Assembly: GCA_903958995.1 (NCBI GenBank)
Contig: CAJBVG010000314.1
Location: 1-7,677 of the forward strand
Direction of reading: 5' to 3'
Source of the DNA: an uncultured bacterium
GTDB taxonomy: Bacteria > Bacteroidota > Bacteroidia > Sphingobacteriales > Sphingobacteriaceae
DNA: 7,677 nucleotides
In this document: positions 1 to 5,853 of the stretch, piece after piece
Layout of the letters: each line of letters opens with the position of its first letter
Position numbering within the stretch: the stretch's first letter is position 1
Notes under the pieces: model-generated
What the model was told of the DNA's origin: nothing
What the model saw: only the letters and a program-made list of their open reading frames with translations
Databases searched by the model: none
Position numbers and translations under genes: made by a program

Positions 1-944
1 GTAGTTATGATATTGTATTTACAAGTGATACTACGAAATGGTCAGAGTGTGTGGTTTTAGAATCAGGTATTATTTCTGCTGCTAATCCAATAGAAACAAC
101 TGAAAATCTTCAAAAGCGTTTAAACCTACGTAAGAAAGATATCGGTTATGGAATTGGTAAATCAAAATTCCCTGGCTATGCAATCAATCTAGAAACAGGT
201 GAGCGTGTTAACATTTTCTTCGCAGAAGCTTCTGGCTTAACAAGTGATAATGGTAACGACATGAAATGGAATCCATCTAGCAACAAGAACTTCTATGACA
301 AAGGTGGTCGTCATTTCATTTACGTTACACGTAGAAGATATGACAAGTGTGCTGAGATTCATACTTTATTGACTAAGAATATTGATGCGGTTGCCAATGT
401 AGATAAATACAAAGTGTTTAGCATGGTTGATTGGGTTAATGTTCCAGTTTTAGCAGAAGGGCAAACACTTTTAGCTACTGATGTTAAAGTGAGATTAAGA
501 GTTGCAAAACCATATGACAAAAACCCATTCGGTGGTGTTAATGGTGGTGCACCTTCATTCAACTTCGATGATCAATCGGTATTAAAAGGAGCAACTGAAG
601 ATGACAATACTAATAAACAAGCTGCATTAGATTTAATCAACATTGTTCCGAATCCATACTATGCATATTCTAGCTTTGAACCAGATAGAAATGATTTTAG
701 AGTTCGTATAACAAACTTACCAGCAACTGCAACTATTAGCATATACACAACAAATGGTATACTTGTAAGACGATTCACAAAATCAGATCCACTTCAAACA
801 TTTGTTGAATGGGATTTAAGAAATGCAAATAGAATTCCGATTGCGAGTGGTGTTTACATCGTACACATTAATTGTCCAGGAGTAGGTGAAAAAGCATTGA
901 AATGGATGGGTGTGATGAGACCAGTTGATTTCACTAACTTCTAA
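1..944 (+). CDS. Large secreted protein with T9SS-type C-terminal sorting domain (3' end only)
   Basis: Only the C-terminal part is present. The frame is open from position 3 to the TAA at 942-944, and codons before the GTG at 51 read smoothly (SYDIVFTSDTTKW...), so 51 is not the true start and the gene begins outside the window. The last ~100 residues (from about position 640) resemble a T9SS type A sorting domain: a VPNPYYAY strand (around 648), then ISIYTTNGILVRRF, then VEWDLRN...IASGVYIVHI, the usual order of beta-strand motifs. The tail is not the usual short kk-v-v-r ending but continues as KWMGVMRPVDFTNF. By family knowledge such domains direct proteins through the outer membrane by T9SS, and are often cleaved. 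The upstream ~200 residues match no domain I can name. The stop overlaps the first possible start of the PorV-like gene, which suggests one operon and a cargo/partner relationship. The T9SS-type domain is a confident call; the protein's activity is unknown. Confidence 0.8.
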   Translation, partial: SYDIVFTSDTTKWSECVVLESGIISAANPIETTENLQKRLNLRKKDIGYGIGKSKFPGYAINLETGERVNIFFAEASGLTSDNGNDMKWNPSSNKNFYDKGGRHFIYVTRRRYDKCAEIHTLLTKNIDAVANVDKYKVFSMVDWVNVPVLAEGQTLLATDVKVRLRVAKPYDKNPFGGVNGGAPSFNFDDQSVLKGATEDDNTNKQAALDLINIVPNPYYAYSSFEPDRNDFRVRITNLPATATISIYTTNGILVRRFTKSDPLQTFVEWDLRNANRIPIASGVYIVHINCPGVGEKALKWMGVMRPVDFTNF

Positions 945-2017
945 TGGTTACAAGATTAAAAAAATTGGATATGAAAAAACTTTATAGAATAACATATTTA
1001 TCGGTTCTTACAGCACTATTACCAGCAGCATTAATTGCTGGTAATGGTGAGAGAGCTGGTTCTGGTGGAGCAACTGAACTATTAATTAATCCTTGGGCTC
1101 GCAGTAGCGGCTATGGTGGGTTCAATAGTTCGTCAGCCAGAGGTGTTGAAGCGTTAAACTTAAATGTTGGCGGTTTAGCATTCACGAAAAAAACAGAGGT
1201 GGTTTTCTCAAGAACAAATTGGCTAAAGGGATCTGATGTTACAATCAACTCTTTCGGTTTGAGTCAACGCATTTCTTCTGATGGAGTATTAGGGGTATCA
1301 ATTTTCTCTATGAATTTTGGAGATATTAACGTTACAACTAATGATCGCCCTGATGGAAATGTTGGAAAATTTTCTCCTCAATTAATCAACTTCGCTGTTG
1401 CGTACTCTAAAGAGTTCTCTAACAGTATTCACGGAGGTGTATTGGTAAGAGGAATTCAACAAACTATCGCAGATATCAAATCTTCAGGATTCTCTATCGA
1501 TGCAGGTATTCAATACTGTGCAGGTGATTTAGATCAATTGAAATTAGGTATCTCATTGAGAAATATTGGTCCAGACATGCTAATGCAAGGTGATGGTATT
1601 ATGTCAACATTTACTGACCCTACTTTACCATTCAGCGTAGAAGGATACCGTAAATCACAAGCTTACCAATTACCATCTTTATTGAATCTTGGTTTATCAT
1701 ATGATTTCTATGTGAAAAATGATCACCGATTAACTGTATTAGGAAACTTTACTTCTAACGCATTCTCTGAAGACCAATTAGGTATTGCTGCTGAATACGG
1801 ATTTAAAAAATTCTTAATGTTAAGAGCTGGTTACAATGCACAACCAGATATCTCTAATAAAGATTTATCGCCAACTGTTTACACTGGTTTATCATACGGA
1901 GCTACTTTTGAAGTTCCTATTAATGATAAAGGTGCAACTTTCGGTGTTGATTATGCGTTTTCTCCAACACATGTATTCGACGGAACACATGTAATTGGTG
2001 CTCGTATAACATTATAA
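944..2017 (+). CDS. PorV/PorQ-family outer-membrane beta-barrel protein
   Basis: The product is 357 residues from the ATG at 944, whose A is the last base of the upstream TAA. An alternative ATG at 971 (residue 10) gives a more classical Sec signal peptide, MKKLYRITYL followed by a hydrophobic core ending at ALIA before GNGE. I keep 944 because of the stop/start overlap, but 971 is a serious candidate and has an A-rich stretch before it. After the signal come PorV-family hallmarks: a Gly-rich RAGSGGATELLINPWARSSGYGG segment, then ARGVEALNLNVGGLAF. The rest alternates polar and hydrophobic residues as in a transmembrane beta-barrel, to a C-terminal strand ending RITL. PorV and its paralogues accept or shuttle T9SS cargo at the outer membrane, and the preceding gene encodes a T9SS-tailed protein, so I infer a dedicated partner. 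It is probably a paralogue rather than PorV itself, since the other T9SS core genes are absent here. No mature N-terminal Cys, so not a lipoprotein. Confidence 0.82.
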   Translation: MVTRLKKLDMKKLYRITYLSVLTALLPAALIAGNGERAGSGGATELLINPWARSSGYGGFNSSSARGVEALNLNVGGLAFTKKTEVVFSRTNWLKGSDVTINSFGLSQRISSDGVLGVSIFSMNFGDINVTTNDRPDGNVGKFSPQLINFAVAYSKEFSNSIHGGVLVRGIQQTIADIKSSGFSIDAGIQYCAGDLDQLKLGISLRNIGPDMLMQGDGIMSTFTDPTLPFSVEGYRKSQAYQLPSLLNLGLSYDFYVKNDHRLTVLGNFTSNAFSEDQLGIAAEYGFKKFLMLRAGYNAQPDISNKDLSPTVYTGLSYGATFEVPINDKGATFGVDYAFSPTHVFDGTHVIGARITL

Positions 2018-2036
2018 TTATTATTAATTTTGCTTT

Positions 2037-2080
2037 AAAAGAAGGCTGTATGAAAATACAGTCTTCTTTTATTTTTATTT
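2037..2080 (+). terminator. Rho-independent terminator after the PorV-like gene
   Basis: A 15-bp stem pairs AAAAGAAGGCTGTAT (2037-2051) with ATACAGTCTTCTTTT (2056-2070). Every position pairs, with a single G-U wobble, around a 4-nt GAAA (GNRA) loop at 2052-2055. The 3' arm runs into a T-rich tract (TTTTATTTTTATTT) to about 2080. It lies 19 bases after the stop of the PorV-like gene and 22 bases before greA, so it should end the secretion operon and separate it from greA. The stem also begins with A's, so weak activity on the other strand is conceivable, but no - strand gene reads into it. Confidence 0.92.
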
Positions 2081-2102
2081 ACTTGCAACAAACACGAAGG
2101 AT

Positions 2103-2576
2103 ATGACTGAAGTAACTTATTTCACTCAAGAAGGACTTGATAAATTAAAAGAAGAAGTAGCACACTTAAAATCGTTTGGTAGATCTAGCATCTCTAAACA
2201 AATAGCTGAAGCACGAGATAAAGGTGATTTATCTGAAAATGCAGAATACGATGCAGCAAAAGAAGCACAAGGTTTATTAGAATTAAAAATCTCAAAACTA
2301 GAGCAAGTTCTTGGAAATGCTCGTGTAATCGACGAGTCCAAAATCGATAACAGTAAGGTCTTAGCATTATCAATTGTTAAGATTAAAAATATAAAAAATG
2401 GTACTGAAATGACTTACCAATTGGTGGCAGAAAAGGAAGCTGATTTGAAATCAGGGAAAATTTCAATCAAATCTCCAATTGCTCAAGGCATACTTGGCAA
2501 ATCCGTAGGCGATACCGCTCAAATTACTATTCCTAACGGCTCTATTGAAGTTGAAATTTTAGAAATATCAAGATAG
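2103..2576 (+). CDS. greA: Transcription elongation factor GreA
   Basis: The 157-residue product matches the usual GreA length (about 158) and architecture. Residues 1-75 form the antiparallel coiled-coil that enters the RNA polymerase secondary channel, and residues ~80-157 form the FKBP-like globular domain. The tip motif GDLSENAEYDAAKEAQG (41-57) carries the acidic residues D42 and E45, equivalent to D41 and E44 of E. coli GreA, which stimulate RNA polymerase to cleave the 3' end of backtracked transcripts. The second domain contains the conserved SPIAQGILGKSVGD segment. The ATG at 2103 lies just after a GAAGG (2096-2100); the 2-base spacing is shorter than optimal. The stop TAG overlaps the GTG start of the next gene, so the two are probably cotranscribed and coupled. 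No convincing promoter is visible in the 22 bases after the upstream terminator. Confidence 0.97.
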   Translation: MTEVTYFTQEGLDKLKEEVAHLKSFGRSSISKQIAEARDKGDLSENAEYDAAKEAQGLLELKISKLEQVLGNARVIDESKIDNSKVLALSIVKIKNIKNGTEMTYQLVAEKEADLKSGKISIKSPIAQGILGKSVGDTAQITIPNGSIEVEILEISR

Positions 2577-2977
2577 TGGCAAGTGTATTTTCAAAAATAA
2601 TTGCAGGCGAAATTCCTGCTTATAAAGTTGCTGAAACGGAAGACTTCTTAGCATTTCTTGATGTTAGACCAGTGGCTAAAGGCCATGTATTATGCATCCC
2701 TAAAAAAGATGTGGATTATATTTTTGATATAGATGACGAGTCATATGTGAAGCTTATGCTCTTTTCTAAGATTGTTGCTACTGGAATTAAATTGGTAGTG
2801 CCATGCAAAAAAATTGGAGTTACTGTAATTGGATTAGAAGTGCCACATGCTCATGTGCATTTAGTGCCGATGAATGAATTAGGCGATATGAACTTTGCTG
2901 GAGTTCGTCCGGAATTCACAAAAGAAGAATTCGAAAAGTTAACAGCTGAAATTAAAGCTGCAATTACTTCTTTATAA
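2576..2977 (+). CDS. HIT-family (histidine triad) nucleotide-binding protein
   Basis: The 133-residue protein starts with FSKIIAGEIPAYKVAE, then has FLDVRPVAKGHVLCIPKK, and carries the histidine triad PHAHVHLVP with H91, H93 and H95. By family knowledge the middle His (H93) is the nucleophile that forms a nucleotidyl intermediate. HIT proteins of this HinT-like group hydrolyse purine phosphoramidates or aminoacyl-adenylates, but the substrate here is unknown. The N-terminal CxxC zinc site found in some family members is SxxS here (S3 and S6), so no zinc site is expected. The start is GTG at 2576, inside TAGTG with the stop of greA. No ATG lies nearby, and the family N-terminus begins right after, so this start is well supported. 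Reinitiation after greA is likely. The 3' end overlaps ruvC on the other strand by 14 bases. Confidence 0.93.
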   Translation: MASVFSKIIAGEIPAYKVAETEDFLAFLDVRPVAKGHVLCIPKKDVDYIFDIDDESYVKLMLFSKIVATGIKLVVPCKKIGVTVIGLEVPHAHVHLVPMNELGDMNFAGVRPEFTKEEFEKLTAEIKAAITSL

Positions 2978-3548
2978 TCTTACTTGGGTTGTCGCTTAAA
3001 TAGCTAGCCCATCCTGTATGTTTCTTGGTACTCTTTTTAGTTGCAGGTTTCTTGCTTATTGGTACAGTAAGAGTATTCTGTAGGTAATGGCATACTGCTG
3101 CTGCTAAGCCATCTGTTGCATCTAAAAACTCTGGATGCCCATCAAATTCTAGTAAGTGCTGCAGCATAGAGGAGACTTGCTCCTTAGAGGCGTTCCCGTT
3201 GCCTGTAATGGATTGTTTTATCTTCTTGGGAGAATATTCGCACAAAGGGATATCGCGATACATAGCCGCCGCCATCGCTACACCTTGCGCTCTACCTAAT
3301 TTCAACATCGATTGAATGTTTTTCCCAAAGAAAGGAGCTTCAATCGCCATCATGTCTGGGTGGTATTGTTCTATGATTGCTAATACTCCTTCGAATATTT
3401 TTTTAAGCTTTAGTGGATGATCGTCGAGCTTACCTGTTTGTATTACACCCATGTGAATTAAGCTGAGCTTTTTCCCTTCTACTTTTATTAATCCGAAACC
3501 AGTGACTGATGTTCCAGGATCTACGCCCAAAATAATTTGCTCTTTCAA
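2964..3548 (-). CDS. ruvC: Crossover junction endodeoxyribonuclease RuvC
   Basis: The 194-residue product has the RNase H-like fold motifs of RuvC in order: LGVDPGTSVTGFG (D10), MAIEAPFFGKN (E70), then LDATDGLAAAVCHY (D143 and D146). These correspond to the E. coli catalytic residues D7, E66, D138 and D141, which bind metal and cut Holliday junctions symmetrically. The PFFGKNIQSMLKLGRAQG segment and the SPKKIKQSITGNGNASKEQV segment are also family-typical. After the core, about 35 residues form a Lys-rich linker and a GWASYLSDNPSKI ending; I recall similar tails in Bacteroidota RuvC, but cannot verify it here. No ATG lies in frame upstream before the stop at 3615-3617, so the start is probably TTG at 3548-3546, six codons before the conserved GVDPG. 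No ruvA or ruvB is in the window. The gene is transcribed away from the glycosyltransferase. Confidence 0.96.
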   Translation of the reverse strand: MKEQIILGVDPGTSVTGFGLIKVEGKKLSLIHMGVIQTGKLDDHPLKLKKIFEGVLAIIEQYHPDMMAIEAPFFGKNIQSMLKLGRAQGVAMAAAMYRDIPLCEYSPKKIKQSITGNGNASKEQVSSMLQHLLEFDGHPEFLDATDGLAAAVCHYLQNTLTVPISKKPATKKSTKKHTGWASYLSDNPSKIIKK

Positions 3549-3601
3549 TGCTTGTGTATCAATAAATGAGTTAAAACTTACACTAGTAAAGATACAAGTT
3601 T

Positions 3602-3606
3602 GGAGG
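3602..3606 (+). promoter_or_regulatory. Strong Shine-Dalgarno site of the leader frame
   Basis: GGAGG lies five bases before the ATG at 3612, a near-ideal ribosome binding arrangement. None of the other starts in this window has anything like it, and Bacteroidota generally use weak or no Shine-Dalgarno pairing. The last bases of the site fall in a possible 7-bp stem, AGGATAA (3604-3610) with TTATCTT (3615-3621, one G-U), whose four-base loop contains the ATG itself. The stem is A/T-rich, so its stability is doubtful. Confidence 0.6.
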
Positions 3607-3611
3607 ATAAA

Positions 3612-3671
3612 ATGTTATCTTGCCTCAGAAATAAACCTTTTGTTTTTATTTATAATACTGGACTTACGTGA
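3612..3671 (+). CDS. Putative 19-residue leader peptide before the glycosyltransferase
   Basis: An ATG at 3612, preceded by GGAGG with 5-base spacing, opens a 19-codon frame (MLSCLRNKPFVFIYNTGLT) that ends in TGA at 3669-3671. That TGA overlaps the GTG start of the glycosyltransferase in a GTGA arrangement. The glycosyltransferase has no ribosome binding site of its own, so the simplest reading is that ribosomes load at 3602-3612, translate this short frame and reinitiate at the GTG. I infer translational coupling rather than a functional peptide, although the aromatic run FVFIY could be a regulatory nascent chain. The frame differs from that of the glycosyltransferase, so it is not a missed N-terminal extension. 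It could still be a chance frame; conservation in relatives would decide. Confidence 0.5.
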   Translation: MLSCLRNKPFVFIYNTGLT

Positions 3672-4801
3672 TTTCTTTGCAAGTTATTTTATACCTATTA
3701 CTCTTTAGTTATTTATACATCATCGGCTATTATATCGTTGGTTGGAATAAATTAGCAACGTTCAACCCTTCAGATTCAATGCCTAGGCATCCTTCAGTTA
3801 GCATTATAATTCCGGTACGTAACGAAGAGCTACACATTGCAAATTTATTGAATGACATTCAAGCCCAAACTTATCCTGCAGAGTATATTGAAATAATAGT
3901 TGTTGATGATTCATCAACGGATAACACAATCAATATTATCCAATCACTTAATTTCCCAAATGTAAAAGTTGTTCCACTTATACTTGATGAAGCTATCAAT
4001 TCTTACAAAAAAGAAGCGATTGCTAAGGGAGTAGCATCTTCAACTGCAGAGTTAATTATTACTACTGATGGTGATTGTAGAGTAGGGCCTGAGTGGATTA
4101 GTACAATTGTAGATTTTTATATTCAACATAATTTCCAATTAATTTCTGCTCCTGTTTCTTTTCATAACGAAAGCTATTGGTTCGAAAAAATTCAAACCAT
4201 CGAGTTTCAATTTCTAATTGGTGCTGCTGCTGCATGTATAGAAAACGGCATGCCCAATACCTGTAATGGCGCAAATTTAGCCTATACCAGAGATGTTTTT
4301 AATCGAGTAAATGGTTATGATGGAATTAAAGATTTAGCCTCTGGCGATGATGAAATGCTGTTGCAAAAAATTGGAAGTATATACCCAAATGGAATTGGTT
4401 TTTTAAAATCGGAGAAAGCCATTGTAAGTACATTCGCGAAGTATCACCTAAAAGATTTCATACAACAACGTATTCGTTGGGCATCTAAAACTTCAAAATA
4501 TTTTAATTGGCGTGTAATGCTAATGGTTGTTCTTATTTTCTTATTCAACCTGTCTATACTTATTGCTATTCCATTTGCATTCTACTTTGACTCTATTAAA
4601 TATTATTTAGAAATAGCATTAGTATTTAAGATGTTATTTGACGGAGTGTTTTTCTATTTAACCTTATCGTTTTTTGATAAAAAGAAACTATTGCCTTATT
4701 CAATTCTTGTTGAGTTCTTTTATACTTTTTACGTTGTGTTTATTGGCTTGATTGGAAGTTCTAGAACTTCTTATATTTGGAAAAACAGAAAAGTGAGATA
4801 A
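3668..4801 (+). CDS. Membrane family-2 glycosyltransferase with QxxRW motif
   Basis: The 377-residue protein begins with one membrane helix (residues 4-25), followed by a cytoplasmic GT-A domain. Visible motifs are VSIIIPVRNEE (44-54, nucleotide-sugar binding), VVDDSSTD (78-85), TTDGDC (132-137, the DxD metal site with D134 and D136), SGDDEML (225-231, the catalytic acidic pair) and QRIRW at 267-271. The D, DxD, D, QxxRW pattern is that of processive GT2 enzymes such as cellulose, hyaluronan and poly-GlcNAc synthases, though single-transfer enzymes also carry it. Three or four C-terminal helices follow (about 283-308, 312-333 and 343-364). The sugar and acceptor cannot be read from the sequence. 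The start is GTG at 3668; an in-frame stop at 3653 excludes a longer protein, and TTG at 3677 is a weaker alternative. The start overlaps the short leader frame, and the TAA overlaps the ATG of the permease. Confidence 0.9.
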   Translation: MISLQVILYLLLFSYLYIIGYYIVGWNKLATFNPSDSMPRHPSVSIIIPVRNEELHIANLLNDIQAQTYPAEYIEIIVVDDSSTDNTINIIQSLNFPNVKVVPLILDEAINSYKKEAIAKGVASSTAELIITTDGDCRVGPEWISTIVDFYIQHNFQLISAPVSFHNESYWFEKIQTIEFQFLIGAAAACIENGMPNTCNGANLAYTRDVFNRVNGYDGIKDLASGDDEMLLQKIGSIYPNGIGFLKSEKAIVSTFAKYHLKDFIQQRIRWASKTSKYFNWRVMLMVVLIFLFNLSILIAIPFAFYFDSIKYYLEIALVFKMLFDGVFFYLTLSFFDKKKLLPYSILVEFFYTFYVVFIGLIGSSRTSYIWKNRKVR

Positions 4802-5817
4802 TGGAAGAAATTACCCTTAGCCCTTTTAAAAGAGTTTTACTGAAACTATGGAAAAATAAATTAGCCATGTTCGGTGGAGTTTTGATTGTGATTACAATAC
4901 TATTCGCATTTTTAGGGTATTTAATTATGCCTGATAATAGTCCAAACGCAAATGAAATGCATTTGGAAATTAGCACACTTTCTCCTGGCACAACAGTAGA
5001 TTTCGCGAAAATAGAAAATGGCAAAACGAAAATAGAGAAGAGTTTTGTTGATGTTTGGATTAATGGCAAGGAATCTGATTTCGATTACATCCCTTTGCTC
5101 GACGATTCTACAAAAAGCGATTATAATACTTCGGAAATTATTCACAGAACATATTGGTTAGGTACCGATAGGTATGGTAGAGACATGTTAAGCCGAATGA
5201 TATTAGGAACACGAGTGTCATTAGCAGTAGGCCTAGTATCTGTAATCATCTCTATGTTTGTTGGAGTTTTTTTAGGCGCAATTGCAGGTTATTATGGTGG
5301 GAAATTAGATGCATTGATTTCTTGGTTGATTAATGTGATTTGGTCCTTACCATCTTTATTGCTCGTTATTGCTATTTCGTTCGCACTAGGCAAAGGATTT
5401 TGGCAAGTATTTATTGCTATTGGTTTAAGCATGTGGGTAGAAGTAGCGCGTTTGGTGCGTGGACAAATATTAAGTATTAAAGAAGTAGAATACGTGGAAG
5501 CTGCAAAAGCATTAGGCTACCACGAATTCAGAATAATATTTAGACACATATTGCCAAATATTTTAGGGCCATTATTAGTGATGGCTTCAGCAAATTTTGC
5601 ATCTGCAATATTGTTAGAGGCAGGCTTGAGTTTTCTAGGATTTGGAGCGCAACCACCAATCCCTACTTGGGGTGGAATGGTAAAAGAGCACTATGGCTAT
5701 ATCATAATGGATGCTGCATACCTAGCCATGATTCCTGGCTTAGCGATTATGATGTTAGTGTATGCGTTTAATATTTTTTCATCGGGAATTCGCGATGCAT
5801 TCGATCAGAAAAACTAA
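4801..5817 (+). CDS. OppC/DppC-type ABC transporter permease
   Basis: The ATG at 4801 shares its A with the TAA of the glycosyltransferase (TAATG) and gives 338 residues. A longer frame from TTG at 4777 is unlikely. The layout is that of dipeptide/oligopeptide importer inner-membrane subunits: a short basic N-terminus, helix 1 (24-43), then a large external segment (about 44-115). Next come YWLGTDRYGRDMLSRMILGTRVSLAVG (118-144), typical of OppC, and five more helices. The cytoplasmic EAA loop, VEAAKALGYHEFRIIFRHILPN (232-253), docks onto the ATPase. LSFLGFGAQPPIPTWGGMV (276-294) is also diagnostic. The external segment is about 45-50 residues longer than in E. coli OppC. No OppB, ATPase or substrate-binding gene is in the window, so partners must be encoded elsewhere and the substrate is open. 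The 3' end overlaps the next - strand gene by four bases. Confidence 0.93.
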   Translation: MEEITLSPFKRVLLKLWKNKLAMFGGVLIVITILFAFLGYLIMPDNSPNANEMHLEISTLSPGTTVDFAKIENGKTKIEKSFVDVWINGKESDFDYIPLLDDSTKSDYNTSEIIHRTYWLGTDRYGRDMLSRMILGTRVSLAVGLVSVIISMFVGVFLGAIAGYYGGKLDALISWLINVIWSLPSLLLVIAISFALGKGFWQVFIAIGLSMWVEVARLVRGQILSIKEVEYVEAAKALGYHEFRIIFRHILPNILGPLLVMASANFASAILLEAGLSFLGFGAQPPIPTWGGMVKEHYGYIIMDAAYLAMIPGLAIMMLVYAFNIFSSGIRDAFDQKN

Positions 5818-5853
5818 AGTGTTTGTGGTGTTTTTTTAGTTCTCATTTCTGAT
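5804..5853. terminator. Possible bidirectional hairpin at a convergent gene junction
   Basis: An imperfect inverted repeat covers both stop codons of the converging permease and ligase-family genes. ATCAGAAA (5804-5811) pairs with TTTCTGAT (5846-5853), and AACTAAA (5812-5818) pairs with TTTAGTT (5835-5841). A CTCA bulge (5842-5845) separates the two helices on one side, and the loop is 16 bases. The stem is A/T-rich and no T-tract follows on either strand, so as an intrinsic terminator it is weak. Its placement exactly at the junction of two convergent genes is what makes it worth noting. Confidence 0.35.

Noticed and set aside
51..53. GTG at 51 as the start of the first gene
   Set aside because: The frame is open back to the left edge and the upstream codons read like normal protein, so the gene is truncated by the window.
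359..562. Minus-strand frame opposite the T9SS protein, and similar frames at 2126-2341, 4761-5069 and 4921-5145
   Set aside because: They lie opposite clearly real genes, show no recognisable motifs and have composition typical of shadow frames.
2079..2086. TTTACTTG before greA as a -7 box
   Set aside because: It matches the consensus poorly and has no -33 TTG; the upstream bases are the terminator stem.
2944..2960. CAGCT/AGCTG inverted repeat near the HIT 3' end as a terminator
   Set aside because: Only a 5-bp stem, inside coding sequence and without a following T-tract.
3533..3600. Bacteroidota-type promoter (TTTG / TAnnTTTG) for the leader and glycosyltransferase or for ruvC
   Set aside because: Only half-matches occur (for example TTTG at 3536-3539, and TATCTTTA on the - strand near 3585-3597), with no partner at the right spacing.
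3651..3656. TATAAT hexamer just before the glycosyltransferase as a -10 box
   Set aside because: The only upstream TTG-type element (TTGCCT at 3620) is about 25 bases away. Bacteroidota use a different promoter consensus (TAnnTTTG), and transcription from here would start after the leader ATG.
3502..3708. 68-codon + strand frame spanning the ruvC start and the glycosyltransferase start
   Set aside because: It overlaps ruvC antisense and conflicts with the better supported glycosyltransferase frame; no ribosome binding site or motif.
4777..4800. Longer permease reading frame from TTG at 4777
   Set aside because: It would overlap the glycosyltransferase by 25 bases and add eight charged residues not expected in the family; the ATG at 4801 fits the TAATG overlap.
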